Shown piece by piece: positions 43,652 through 52,707 of a DNA stretch of 58,807 nt; the stretch's first letter is position 1; each line of letters starts with the position of its first letter. This DNA is from Tissierella_A sp964489715 (GTDB lineage: Bacteria; Bacillota; Clostridia; Tissierellales; Tissierellaceae). Position numbers and translations under genes: made by a program. The notes below the pieces were generated by a model. It did no database searches. It worked only from the letters and a program-made list of their open reading frames with translations, and was not told the DNA's origin. Location: assembly GCA_964489715.1 (NCBI GenBank), contig CAZBAK010000007.1, positions 1-58,807 on the forward strand, given 5' to 3'.

Positions 43652-45412
43652 CTAAACTCTAAAGCTTTCAATTTTAACTTGTATGCTTCTCTTACCATTA
43701 TAATCATTATAAGAAGGATGATATATTATATCTAGTGAAACATCGTTTTCTTGTCCCCTATATAATTTATTCAAAACTTCTTCTCCATATTTATTAATTA
43801 TAGTTTCTTCAAATTTATCTGTAGCATTAAATATAATTGCATCTATATATGTGCTGTCACCATCATATAAATTGAATTTTAAGACATTTTCCTTTACACC
43901 ATATTTAAATAATTTCTTTATTTTTAAATCTTTTTCACCAAATAATGGTTTAGAATTTCCCTTTCCAAAGGGCTCTAGTTGATTTAATTCTTCCATTAGT
44001 CTATCGTTTAAAAAAGCTATAGGAAGCACTAAATCAATATATATCTTTCTATAAAGATCTTCTTTACTGAGCTTTGTTATAGTATTAAGTTTACTTCTTA
44101 ATAATTCTATATTCCCCTTCTCAAGAGATAAGCCAGCTGCCATAGGATGTCCACCAAAAGTTTTAAGTAGTTCTTTGCACTTATTTAATTCTTCAAATAT
44201 ATTATATTCCTCAATAGATCTTCCAGAACCTTTAACTCCATCTAGTCCTTTAGTAAGAACTATAGTTGGTCTATTATACATATCTTTTATTCTTCCAGCA
44301 ATTATTCCCGCTACACTCTCATGTATATCCTCTTCAAAGGCAACTAAAACTTTATCCTCTATTAATTCTGTACTCTCTATTTGAGTTTTTATATTTTCAA
44401 TACCTAAATTTGTAATAGTCTTTCTTTCTTCATTTAATGCTCTAAGATCTTCTGCTATTTTATAAGCTTGAGCTTCATCCTTAGAAAGAAGCAGATCTAA
44501 GGCAAGTAAAGCTGTATCTAACCTTCCAGAAGCATTTATAGTAGGCCCTATAATAAATCCTAGGTGATAGCTAGCCATCTTGTTTTTAATGCCTGAAACA
44601 TCAATTAAAGCCTTAATCCCAAGATTATTAGTATTATTTATTAAGTCTAGGCCTTCCTTTACTATAATTCTATTTTCATCAATTAAATCTACCACATCAC
44701 AGACAGTAGCTATAGCTACATACTCTAACAAGGAATATAGGCCTTCTTTTTCTTTTTTAAATAAGATATAAAGATATTCTATTAGCTTATATGCTACACC
44801 TGCGCCACAAAGTTTATCAAATGGATAATTACATTGAGGATTTTTAGGATTTATAATAGCATCTGCTTGTGGCAGTAAATATACTTTTTTATCTCCTTCT
44901 AATTTATAGGAAAGATCGTGATGATCTGTTATAATCATCTTAATTCCAACTTCCTTTGATCTCTCTGCTGCATCAAATGCAGAAATTCCATTGTCACAAG
45001 TTATTATAAGGTCTATATTATCCTCTCTAGCTTTATCTACAATATCAGTATTTATTCCATAGCCATCTTTTACTCTATCAGGAATAACATAATCTACATC
45101 TGCTCCCAATTTTAATAAACTAGTATATATTACATAGATGCTCATTACACCATCTACATCATAATCTCCTACAATTCTTATTTTTTTATTTCCTAATATT
45201 TTTTCCTTTATTATTTCTCCTGCCTTTTCTATATCATTCATACTGTTGGGAGAATAAAGACTTTCTAAGTCTCCATATAAAAACATATCTATAGAATTCT
45301 TTGAATATATTTCACGATTTATCAATATTTTAGATAAGATCTTACTGATACCAATCTCTTTAGATACTTTATTATAATCTATATTTTTATTTCTTACAAA
45401 CCACTTTTCCAA
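43652..45412 (-). CDS. recJ: Single-stranded-DNA-specific exonuclease RecJ
   Basis: 5'-3' single-strand exonuclease of the DHH family acting in repair. The 586-residue protein has DYDVDGVMSIY (about 82-92), ITCDNGISAFDAAE (about 134-147), ITDHHD (about 158-163), CGAGVAYKLIEYL (about 197-209) and, in the DHHA1 domain, GRSIEEYNIFEEL and FGGHPMAAGL. I start at TTG 45412 (MEKWFVRNKN), seven bases after GGAG; the ATG at 45442 lies ahead of that site and adds residues not expected in the family. It heads recJ-rsh-dtd. Confidence 0.95.
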   Translation of the reverse strand: MEKWFVRNKNIDYNKVSKEIGISKILSKILINREIYSKNSIDMFLYGDLESLYSPNSMNDIEKAGEIIKEKILGNKKIRIVGDYDVDGVMSIYVIYTSLLKLGADVDYVIPDRVKDGYGINTDIVDKAREDNIDLIITCDNGISAFDAAERSKEVGIKMIITDHHDLSYKLEGDKKVYLLPQADAIINPKNPQCNYPFDKLCGAGVAYKLIEYLYILFKKEKEGLYSLLEYVAIATVCDVVDLIDENRIIVKEGLDLINNTNNLGIKALIDVSGIKNKMASYHLGFIIGPTINASGRLDTALLALDLLLSKDEAQAYKIAEDLRALNEERKTITNLGIENIKTQIESTELIEDKVLVAFEEDIHESVAGIIAGRIKDMYNRPTIVLTKGLDGVKGSGRSIEEYNIFEELNKCKELLKTFGGHPMAAGLSLEKGNIELLRSKLNTITKLSKEDLYRKIYIDLVLPIAFLNDRLMEELNQLEPFGKGNSKPLFGEKDLKIKKLFKYGVKENVLKFNLYDGDSTYIDAIIFNATDKFEETIINKYGEEVLNKLYRGQENDVSLDIIYHPSYNDYNGKRSIQVKIESFRV

Positions 45413-45479
45413 ATAATCACTCCATATAAAACAAATTAACATTTATTCTGTTTTTATTTTTATATAAAACAAAAACTGC

Positions 45480-46346
45480 CTATTTAGCAGTTCTTGTTTT
45501 ATATGTTTTTATATCATACCATAGAGGTGGGGCTATGAAAATTGAAGAATAGGTTCCAGATAACATTCCTAAAATCAATGGAAGAGCTAAAACTTTAATA
45601 TCTTCTACTCCTATGATATATAATACTATAACTGCCGCAAGGGTTGTTATAGTTGTATTTATAGTTCTTCTTAAGGAACTGCTTATACTAGTGTTTATTA
45701 CTTCTTCTAAGTTGTTTCTTGAATTAAATCTCATATTTTCTCTTATTTTATCAAATATCACTATAGTATCATTTATAGAATATCCCACTATAGTAAGTAT
45801 AGCAGCTATAAATGAAGAGTTTACAGGTAATCTAAATATTGCATAAATTGATATAGTTATAAGAACATCATGAATCAAGGCAATTATTGCAGATATACCA
45901 AGTGTAAATTCAAATCTAATTGTAATATATGCTAGCATAAGTACAGTGGCAATAAGGGTAGAAAGTATAGCCTTATCTTTTGTTTCTTTTCCTATGGAAG
46001 GAGAAACAACTTCAGAAGTTGTATTTTTGCTTTCTATACCATAATTCTCTTTAAATTCTTCACTAAGAGATACAATTTCCTTATTAGTAATATTTAAAGT
46101 ACTTTTAATGATTATATCTTCTTTTTCTTTACCACTATGAATAATTGTCATATCTGGATCTATTTTATCAGTTAAATTTCTTATATCTTCAGCCGGAATA
46201 TATTCCTTTCCATTTACAGTTATTATTGTACCTCCAGTAAAATCTATTCCGTAATTTAAGCCTTTGATTCCCATTGTTATAATACCTATTATAATTATTA
46301 TAAGGGATACAGCTAAATATATTCTTCTATTTTTTATTATATTCAT
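45480..46346 (-). CDS. secF: Protein translocase subunit SecF
   Basis: Works with SecD to use proton motive force in late protein export. The 288 residues have a first transmembrane helix (IYLAVSLIIIIIGIITMG), GLNYGIDFTGGTII (about 25-38), then five helices with ALIHDVLITISIYAIF, YSINDTIVIFDKIREN (about 206-221) and a final GTYSSIFIAPPLWYD. The ATG at 46346 is seven bases after GGAG; an earlier GTG is not used in my call. It follows secD with 16 bases between. Confidence 0.96.
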   Translation of the reverse strand: MNIIKNRRIYLAVSLIIIIIGIITMGIKGLNYGIDFTGGTIITVNGKEYIPAEDIRNLTDKIDPDMTIIHSGKEKEDIIIKSTLNITNKEIVSLSEEFKENYGIESKNTTSEVVSPSIGKETKDKAILSTLIATVLMLAYITIRFEFTLGISAIIALIHDVLITISIYAIFRLPVNSSFIAAILTIVGYSINDTIVIFDKIRENMRFNSRNNLEEVINTSISSSLRRTINTTITTLAAVIVLYIIGVEDIKVLALPLILGMLSGTYSSIFIAPPLWYDIKTYKTRTAK

Positions 46347-46362
46347 TTTTTCACTCCTATTC

Positions 46363-47646
46363 TTACGCACCGAATATTTTTATATTTTTACCATTTAATA
46401 AAGATGCAGCTATTTTTAATAGGGATCTAGAAATTATAACTGCCGTAAGAACAGAAACTACTATTCCTATAATCAATGTAATTCCAAATCCTTTTATAGG
46501 TCCTGTACCAAAATAATACAAAACTGATCCTGCTATTAAAGTGGTAACATTTGAGTCTATTACAGAGCTAAGTGCTCTTTTGAATCCTGAATCTACAGAA
46601 ACTCTGAGACTTTTTCCTATTAATAGTTCTTCTCTTATTCTTTCAAATATTAACACATTAGCATCTACTGCCATTCCTATAGAGAGTATAAGACCTAATA
46701 TACCAGGAAGTGTAAGCTTTACTCCTAAAAAAATCATTATATAAACAGTTATAAGAGTATACAAGATTAAACTTATAGATGCTATAAGTCCAGGAATTTT
46801 ATACATTAAAATCATAAATACAAATATAAATAAAAGTGCTATTCCTCCAGCCTTTATACTAGTTTCATAGGCTTCAAGGCCAAGACTTGGTCCTATGAGG
46901 GAAGTACTTTGTTCTGTAAGTTCTACTGGAAGTGAACCTGCTCTTATTAAAGTCGCTAAATTTGTTGCACTTTCAATATCAAAATTTCCAGTTATTACTG
47001 CTTTCCCATCATCAATTGGCTTTCCACCTTCGCTTATAGGAGCAACTGCTGGTGAGGATATTATTTCATCATCTAATACTATATAGATTATCCTATCTTC
47101 AACTTCTTCTTTTGTAATAAGTTCACCTGTAGCTTCTGCAAAGTTCTTAGTCCCCTCTTTATCAAATTCCAGAGAAACTACCGGGACTTCTTTTCCTATT
47201 GAATTTTTTTGGAAAACTACATCTGCATTAGTTACATTTTTACCACTTATTACAACGTTTTCATTTGGATCTATAAATTGCAGTTGAGCTGTCTTTCCAA
47301 TTAAATCTATTGCTTCTTGAGGATCCTCTACACCTGCAAGCTCTAATCTTATTCTTTTTTCTCCTTCTATAACTATAGTAGGATCTGCTATACCAAGTCC
47401 ATCTACTCTTTGTCCCAATATGGCCTTGGTCTGTTCCATTAGTTTTCTTAATTCTTCACCTTTAGCATCAGTTTCAGCTTCTAAGACAACATATACTCCT
47501 CCTGCAAGCTCAAGGCCTAAATCTACTTCATCTTTTGCTTTGCCCATTTTGAAATTTCCAATTTCTAAACCTTCTAGAGCAACATACACTCCTCCTACAA
47601 TTATAGCTAAAATTAAAACCAGTATAATAATATTTTTATTTTTCAT
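46363..47646 (-). CDS. secD: Protein translocase subunit SecD
   Basis: 427-residue RND-type partner of SecF. The first helix (IIILVLILAIIVGGVYVAL) is followed by LGLELAGGVYVVLEAE (about 44-59), the external P1 region, and the conserved membrane part with IGPSLGLEAYETSIKAG, LPGILGLILSIGMAVDANVL (about 320-339) and IFERIREEL. The start is the ATG at 47646, six bases after GGAGG; the longer frame starts ahead of that site. Its leader holds a terminator-like hairpin and a palindrome (see separate entries). Confidence 0.96.
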   Translation of the reverse strand: MKNKNIIILVLILAIIVGGVYVALEGLEIGNFKMGKAKDEVDLGLELAGGVYVVLEAETDAKGEELRKLMEQTKAILGQRVDGLGIADPTIVIEGEKRIRLELAGVEDPQEAIDLIGKTAQLQFIDPNENVVISGKNVTNADVVFQKNSIGKEVPVVSLEFDKEGTKNFAEATGELITKEEVEDRIIYIVLDDEIISSPAVAPISEGGKPIDDGKAVITGNFDIESATNLATLIRAGSLPVELTEQSTSLIGPSLGLEAYETSIKAGGIALLFIFVFMILMYKIPGLIASISLILYTLITVYIMIFLGVKLTLPGILGLILSIGMAVDANVLIFERIREELLIGKSLRVSVDSGFKRALSSVIDSNVTTLIAGSVLYYFGTGPIKGFGITLIIGIVVSVLTAVIISRSLLKIAASLLNGKNIKIFGA

Positions 47647-47673
47647 GCCTTTCCTCCAATACCTTCCTATTTT

Positions 47674-47701
47674 AAATTTCCTATTATATAATAGGAAATT
47701 T
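47674..47701. repeat. 28-bp perfect palindrome in the secD leader
   Basis: Fourteen-base arms without spacer around the core CCTATTATATAATAGG, 27 bases before the secD ATG. It contains TATAAT on both strands, so it could be an operator covering a -10 element or a hairpin in the leader RNA. Confidence 0.85.
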
Positions 47702-47714
47702 TCAAACAAAATAA

Positions 47715-47738
47715 AAAGCAGTGGATCCCCACCACTTT
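47715..47738 (-). terminator. Terminator-like hairpin upstream of secD
   Basis: In the minus-strand RNA ten pairs (47738-47729 with 47724-47715), including two G/U wobbles, close a four-base loop and are followed by TTATTTTG. The wobbles do not pair on the plus strand, so it acts on the minus-strand transcript. It lies 69 bases before the secD start. Confidence 0.7.
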
Positions 47739-47764
47739 AATTTTGTTTATATTTTATCTAATTT

Positions 47765-47793
47765 ATTATATCATATAGAATTTTTTATTTAAA
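47765..47793 (-). promoter_or_regulatory. Candidate promoter of secD-secF
   Basis: Minus-strand TTTAAA (47788-47793), a 17-base spacer and a perfect TATAAT (47765-47770). Its transcript would meet the hairpin at 47715-47738 almost at once. Confidence 0.55.
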
Positions 47794-47833
47794 GTTCTAT
47801 TTTGAACTTTCTAAAGTAAAATCCTTCAAGTAC

Positions 47834-47861
47834 AAAAACTTCCTTTGTAAAGGAAGTTTTT
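47834..47861 (-). terminator. Terminator of yajC
   Basis: Thirteen-pair perfect stem AAAAACTTCCTTT/AAAGGAAGTTTTT with a two-base loop, ending in TTTTTG on the minus strand, 30 bases after the yajC stop codon. Confidence 0.88.
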
Positions 47862-47891
47862 AAATAATTTCATTTAGTTTTTTTTAAAAAT

Positions 47892-48179
47892 CTAATCTTG
47901 ATTTGTAGCTTTAGATTTTATAACACTACCTACAGACCATCTAGTTAATTCTAGTCTAGTTTTAGCAGAACCTACTTCTAAAGTAATCTTGTCTTCTTTA
48001 ACAATCAATACCTTACCATAGATTCCTCCTATTGTGATTATTTCATCTCCAACATTTAAATTCTCTCTCATTGCCTTTATTTCTTTTTCTTTTTTCTTTT
48101 GTGGTCTTATTAGGAATAAGTACATAATTACTAAAAAACCAATAGGTAGTATTAAACCTGATAATTGTTGTGGATTCAT
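47892..48179 (-). CDS. yajC: Preprotein translocase accessory subunit YajC
   Basis: 95-residue single-pass membrane protein. The N-terminal helix LSGLILPIGFLVIMYLFLI (about 6-24) is followed by RPQKKKEKEIKAMRENLNVG (about 25-44) and GDEIITIGGIYGKV, the family signature. I use the ATG at 48179 after AAGGGG. It sits between tgt and secD, as in many bacteria. Confidence 0.95.
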   Translation of the reverse strand: MNPQQLSGLILPIGFLVIMYLFLIRPQKKKEKEIKAMRENLNVGDEIITIGGIYGKVLIVKEDKITLEVGSAKTRLELTRWSVGSVIKSKATNQD

Positions 48180-48236
48180 ATTTTTCACCCCTTCTTATAC
48201 TATTATACAATAAAAACTATAAAAAGCACGAAGTTT

Positions 48237-49352
48237 TTAATTATATCCATACTTTTTATAAAACTCATCCTTATATTCCATTAATCTATCCTCTTTTATA
48301 GCTTCTCTAATATTTTCCATTAATTTTATGAGAAAATAGAGATTGTGGATAGTAGCCAGCCTAGCACCTAATATTTCATCTATATTGAATAAATGTCTTA
48401 TATAGGCCCTTGAATAGTTTTTGCAAGTGTAGCAATCACACTCTGGATCTAAAGGAGAAAAATCTCTAGAATACTTTGCATTTCTAACCACCAATCTACC
48501 ATTACTTGTCATTACAGTTCCATTTCTAGCTATTCTAGTAGGCATAACACAATCTGCCATATCTATTCCTCTTATTACAGATTCAAATAGATAATCAGGA
48601 GTACCTACTCCCATATTGTATCTTGGTTTATCTTTTGGTAAGAGTGGAGTTGTAAAATCAAGTATATCACACATCATCTCTCTTGGTTCTCCCACACTTA
48701 AACCACCTATAGCATAGCCTGGAAAGTTCATAGCTACTAGTTCCTTAGCACTTTGCTCTCTCAAATCTTTATACATACCACCTTGGACAATTCCAAATAG
48801 ACCCTGATTCTCTGTATTTTTATGTGCTTCTTTACATCTCTTAGCCCACCTGCTAGTTCTCTCCATTGATTTTTTAGCATATTCATAAGTGCTTGGATAG
48901 GGTGTACATTCATCAAAGCACATCATTATATCTGAACCTAAAGCATTTTGAATTTCAATTGATTTTTCTGGACTTATAAAGTGTTTAGATCCATCTATGT
49001 GAGATCTAAAATCTACACCTTCTTCTCTTATCTTTCTTAGGTCCCCAAGACTAAATACTTGAAAGCCTCCACTATCAGTTAAGATAGGGTCATGCCAATT
49101 CATAAATTTATGAAGTCCCCCAGCCTCTTTTATAAGTTCGTGACCAGGTTTTAAATATAAATGATAGGTATTACTTAATATAACCTGTGCACCTAAATCC
49201 TTAACCTCTTCAGGTGTCATAGTTTTCACAGTGGCCCTTGTACCTACTGGCATGAAAATTGGAGTTTCTATTTCTCCATGGGGTGTGGTTATTTTTCCCA
49301 GTCTAGCCTTTGAATCTTTCGCTTCTTTTATTAAATCAAATTTAATAGCCAT
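48237..49352 (-). CDS. tgt: tRNA-guanine transglycosylase
   Basis: Exchanges guanine 34 for the queuosine precursor preQ1 in GU(N) tRNAs. The 371-residue TIM barrel has TPIFMPVGTRATVKT (about 30-44), DSGGFQVFSLG (about 92-102), GGLSVGEPREMM (about 216-227) and the zinc site DCDCYTCKNYSRAYIRHLF (about 302-320). It is 13 bases downstream of queA, the next step of the same modification pathway. Confidence 0.97.
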   Translation of the reverse strand: MAIKFDLIKEAKDSKARLGKITTPHGEIETPIFMPVGTRATVKTMTPEEVKDLGAQVILSNTYHLYLKPGHELIKEAGGLHKFMNWHDPILTDSGGFQVFSLGDLRKIREEGVDFRSHIDGSKHFISPEKSIEIQNALGSDIMMCFDECTPYPSTYEYAKKSMERTSRWAKRCKEAHKNTENQGLFGIVQGGMYKDLREQSAKELVAMNFPGYAIGGLSVGEPREMMCDILDFTTPLLPKDKPRYNMGVGTPDYLFESVIRGIDMADCVMPTRIARNGTVMTSNGRLVVRNAKYSRDFSPLDPECDCYTCKNYSRAYIRHLFNIDEILGARLATIHNLYFLIKLMENIREAIKEDRLMEYKDEFYKKYGYN

Positions 49353-49365
49353 TTCTAAATACCTC

Positions 49366-50391
49366 CTACTTAATTATCATAGAATCCCCAAAACTAAAAA
49401 ATCTATATCCTTTGTCTATAGCGATATCATAAGTTTTAAGTATCATATCTTTTGATGTAAATGCACTTATAAGCATAAGCAATGTGGATTCTGGAAGATG
49501 GAAGTTTGTTATAATACTATCTACAAGTTTAAACTTATATCCAGGATAAATAAATATATCTGTCCAGCCTGAACCCATTTCTACTGTCCCATCATCTCTA
49601 GCTAAAGTTTCAAGTGTTCTAACTGAAGTTGTTCCAACTGCTACTACTTTTTTCCCCTTCTTCTTTGTTGCATTTATAAGTTTTGCAGTTTCCTCATTTA
49701 ATGTATAGAATTCAGAATGCATATGATGATCTAATATATTGTCTACCTTTACAGGTCTAAAAGTTCCAAGTCCTACGTGTAGGGTAATAAAAGCTACATT
49801 TACTCCTTTGTTTCTAATACTCTCTAAAAGTTCATTATTAAAATGAAGCCCTGCTGTAGGTGCAGCAGCTGAACCTAAATGCTTTGAATATACTGTTTGA
49901 TATCTTTCCTGATCATTAAGCTTTTCCTTTATATAAGGAGGCAGTGGCATTTCTCCTAAACCATCTAATACCTCTTCAAATATACCTTGGTATTCAAACT
50001 TAACTTTTCGAATTCCTTCATCATCTATCCCTACTACTTTAGCCTTCAATAGTCCATTACCAAATTCAACTATGGAACCTATTTTTGCTTTTTTACCAGG
50101 TTTAACTAAAGTATCCCATATATCTTCATTATTTCTTTTAAGTAATAAAAATTCTATTTTTTCTTCCTTATCTTCTCTATTACCAAATAATCTTGCTGGC
50201 AATACCCTTGTATCATTTAATATAAGAGTATCTCCTTCTCCTAAATAGTCTACTATATTATTAAAATATTTATGTTCTACTTCACCAGAATCTTTATCAA
50301 GTACAAGTAATTTTGATTTAGTTCTATCCTTAAGAGGTACTTGAGCTATTAGTTCTTCTGGCAAATCATAAAAAAAGTCTTTAGTATTCAT
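49366..50391 (-). CDS. queA: S-adenosylmethionine:tRNA ribosyltransferase-isomerase
   Basis: Adds the ribosyl-derived epoxycyclopentane of queuosine to preQ1-tRNA. The 341 residues start MNTKDFFYDLPEELIAQVPL and contain DTRVLPARLFG (about 56-66), GSAAAPTAGLHF (about 169-180), TLHVGLGTFRPV (about 200-211) and TNFHLPESTLLML (about 295-307). The ATG at 50391 lies nine bases after GAGG; a TTG 15 bases upstream is a poorer choice. Confidence 0.96.
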   Translation of the reverse strand: MNTKDFFYDLPEELIAQVPLKDRTKSKLLVLDKDSGEVEHKYFNNIVDYLGEGDTLILNDTRVLPARLFGNREDKEEKIEFLLLKRNNEDIWDTLVKPGKKAKIGSIVEFGNGLLKAKVVGIDDEGIRKVKFEYQGIFEEVLDGLGEMPLPPYIKEKLNDQERYQTVYSKHLGSAAAPTAGLHFNNELLESIRNKGVNVAFITLHVGLGTFRPVKVDNILDHHMHSEFYTLNEETAKLINATKKKGKKVVAVGTTSVRTLETLARDDGTVEMGSGWTDIFIYPGYKFKLVDSIITNFHLPESTLLMLISAFTSKDMILKTYDIAIDKGYRFFSFGDSMIIK

Positions 50392-50414
50392 ATTTTCATT
50401 CCTCAATTTAAATT

Positions 50415-51425
50415 TTATTCTTCTATATAGGGGATATTGAAATGATCATAGGATTTTTTAGTTGCAACCCTTCCCCTTGGTGTTCTATTTATAAAACCAA
50501 TTTGAAGTAAATATGGTTCATAAACATCTTCTATTGTAGCTCTTTCTTCTCCTGTAGCAGCAGCTAATGTATCCACACCTACAGGTCTACCTTTAAAATT
50601 ATCTATTAGTGTTAAAAGTATTTTTCTATCTACAGCATCAAGCCCAAGTTCATCTACCTCTAGTATCTTTAGTCCCTTTTTAGCAACATCCAGGCTTATA
50701 ACTCCATTTTCCATAACTTGAGCATAATCTCTTACTCTTTTTAACAATCTATTAGCAATTCTTGGAGTTCCTCGAGATCTTTTGGCTATTTCTATGGCTC
50801 CTGCTTCTTCTATTTCTATATTTAAAATTGAAGCTGATCTTATTATAATTTCTTTTAAATCTTCTGCATGGTAGAGTTCTAAGTTTAACATTACTCCAAA
50901 TCTATCCCTTAAAGGAGATGTTAAAAGTCCCGCCTTAGTAGTGGCACCGATTAAAGTAAATTTTGATAAATCAAGTCTTACACTTCTAGCGGAAGGACCT
51001 TTTCCTATTATTATATCTAATGCAAAATCCTCCATTGCAGGATAGAGTATTTCTTCTACAGTCCTGTTTATTCTATGTATTTCATCTATAAATAAAACAT
51101 CATCATCACTTAGATTTGTAAGTATACTGGCTAGATCTCCTGCTCTTTCTATAGCAGGACCTGAAGTAACTCTAATATTAACTCCCATTTCATTTGCTAT
51201 AATATTTGCCAGTGTTGTCTTACCAAGACCTGGTGGTCCATATAAAAGCACATGATCAAGGGATTCATCTCTTCCTTTAGCAGCTTTTATAAATATATCC
51301 AACTTTTCTTTAGCTTTATGTTGGCCAATGTATTCGTTTATCCATTTTGGTCTTAAAGATAGTTCACTTTCAACATCATTGTCTGTTAAACCTCCAGAAA
51401 CAATTCTATTTTTTTTCTCTTCCAT
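50415..51425 (-). CDS. ruvB: Holliday junction branch migration ATPase RuvB
   Basis: AAA+ motor that drives Holliday junction branch migration with RuvA. The 336 residues have LRPKWINEYIGQ (about 26-37), Walker A GPPGLGKTTLA (about 65-75), Walker B LFIDEIHRI (about 110-118), sensor ATTKAG and the C-terminal winged helix with TPRGRVAT. Downstream of ruvA by 13 bases; ruvC-ruvA-ruvB-queA-tgt-yajC is a conserved order. Confidence 0.97.
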   Translation of the reverse strand: MEEKKNRIVSGGLTDNDVESELSLRPKWINEYIGQHKAKEKLDIFIKAAKGRDESLDHVLLYGPPGLGKTTLANIIANEMGVNIRVTSGPAIERAGDLASILTNLSDDDVLFIDEIHRINRTVEEILYPAMEDFALDIIIGKGPSARSVRLDLSKFTLIGATTKAGLLTSPLRDRFGVMLNLELYHAEDLKEIIIRSASILNIEIEEAGAIEIAKRSRGTPRIANRLLKRVRDYAQVMENGVISLDVAKKGLKILEVDELGLDAVDRKILLTLIDNFKGRPVGVDTLAAATGEERATIEDVYEPYLLQIGFINRTPRGRVATKKSYDHFNIPYIEE

Positions 51426-51438
51426 GGACTCTTCTCCT

Positions 51439-52026
51439 TTAGCTTTTTGAAAGCTTGTTTAAAGCATTTCTAATAATATCTTCCACTTCCATTTTATCTA
51501 TATCTAAGTTTCTTATGTTTTTCTCTACCTCGTATCTAGAATAACCTAATGATATAAGTGCTTCCAAAGCTTCATTATAGCCACTACTTATTGTGTTAAT
51601 ATTTTCTATTTCAAGTTCTATATTTATATCTATTTTATCTTTAAGTTCTAGGATTATTCTTTCAGCGGTCTTCTTCCCTATGCCTGGAGCCTTGCATAAA
51701 GTAGGTATATCTTTATTCATAATTGCAATTTTAAGTTGATTAGGGGTCAAAGCTGATAGTACACCTATACCAGTCTTAGGACCTATTTTAGAAACTCTTA
51801 ATAAAAGATTAAACATATCCATCTCTTCTCTAGTTACAAAACCAAACAAAAAAAGACCATCATCTCTTACATTTAATTGAGTATAGATCATTTGATCTTT
51901 TTTCCCTATTTCAAGTTCTTTTAAAGAATTTGTAGAACAAAAAACTTTATATCCCATATTATTATTTTGAATTATTGTAAAATCCTCATGAACATCTACG
52001 ATATTTCCTATTATAAACTCTATCAT
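51439..52026 (-). CDS. ruvA: Holliday junction DNA helicase subunit RuvA
   Basis: 195-residue tetrameric junction-binding protein. The N-terminal OB fold (FIIGNIVDVHED-like start), FLFGFVTREEMDMFNLLLRVSK (around residue 57-78), and two helix-hairpin-helix motifs with VSKIGPKTGIGVLSAL and CKAPGIGKKTAERIILEL (about 112-129) are present, then the flexible linker and C-terminal RuvB-binding domain (EALISLGYS). Confidence 0.96.
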   Translation of the reverse strand: MIEFIIGNIVDVHEDFTIIQNNNMGYKVFCSTNSLKELEIGKKDQMIYTQLNVRDDGLFLFGFVTREEMDMFNLLLRVSKIGPKTGIGVLSALTPNQLKIAIMNKDIPTLCKAPGIGKKTAERIILELKDKIDINIELEIENINTISSGYNEALEALISLGYSRYEVEKNIRNLDIDKMEVEDIIRNALNKLSKS

Positions 52027-52042
52027 TTTATCCCTGTCCTTT

Positions 52043-52537
52043 TTATTTCATTATAAACTGCTCTTTAAATTTTAAAGAACTTCCATGACAAATAGCTACA
52101 GCTAATGCATCTGCAACGTCATCTGGCTTAGGTATTTCTTTTAAGTTCAATAGCACTTTAACCATCTCTTGAACTTGATGTTTTTCAGCTCTTCCATAAC
52201 CTACTGTGGCTTGCTTTATTTGAAGGGGTGTATATTCATAAATATTTAAACCCTTGTTCACAGCTGCCATTATCTCAATCCCTCTAGCCTGACTGACCTT
52301 CATAGCGGTCTTAACATTCTTATTGAAAAACAATTCTTCTATAGCTAAATCCTCTGGTTGATATTCGTCTATAATATTGATTAATTCATCATATATTATT
52401 TTCATTCTATCTGGAAACAATAGCTTTGAATCAGTAGTTATAGCTCCATACTCTAAAGCTTTGATTTCATTTCCTCTATATTCTATAACACTATAGCCTA
52501 CTATGGCAAAGCCTGGATCAATCCCAAGTATAATCAA
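52043..52537 (-). CDS. ruvC: Holliday junction resolvase RuvC
   Basis: 164-residue endonuclease that resolves Holliday junctions. Acidic catalytic residues are in LGIDPGFAIVGYS (Asp near residue 7), EELFFNKN (about 66-73) and PDDVADALAVAICH (about 138-151). I start at TTG 52537 (MIILGIDPG), seven bases after GAGG; an upstream ATG at 52555 lies before that site. Confidence 0.94.
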   Translation of the reverse strand: MIILGIDPGFAIVGYSVIEYRGNEIKALEYGAITTDSKLLFPDRMKIIYDELINIIDEYQPEDLAIEELFFNKNVKTAMKVSQARGIEIMAAVNKGLNIYEYTPLQIKQATVGYGRAEKHQVQEMVKVLLNLKEIPKPDDVADALAVAICHGSSLKFKEQFIMK

Positions 52538-52654
52538 TATAATTCCTCTTTTCATTTTCTTTAAATATTATATCATAAAAACAGCAAGATATTATATTTG
52601 AAATTTATTACTATTTATATTTTTATTGTTTCTCGTTTTTAATATATCTGGTCT

Positions 52655-52692
52655 CATAAAGTCCCTTTAGATCAATCTAAAGGGACTTTATG
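52655..52692 (-). terminator. Strong terminator after the 244-residue unknown gene
   Basis: Seventeen-pair perfect stem (52655-52671 with 52676-52692) around loop TCAA, with GTCCCTTTAG in its centre, 15 bases after the stop codon. Confidence 0.88.
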
Positions 52693-52707
52693 TCTATATT
52701 TCTTCAC

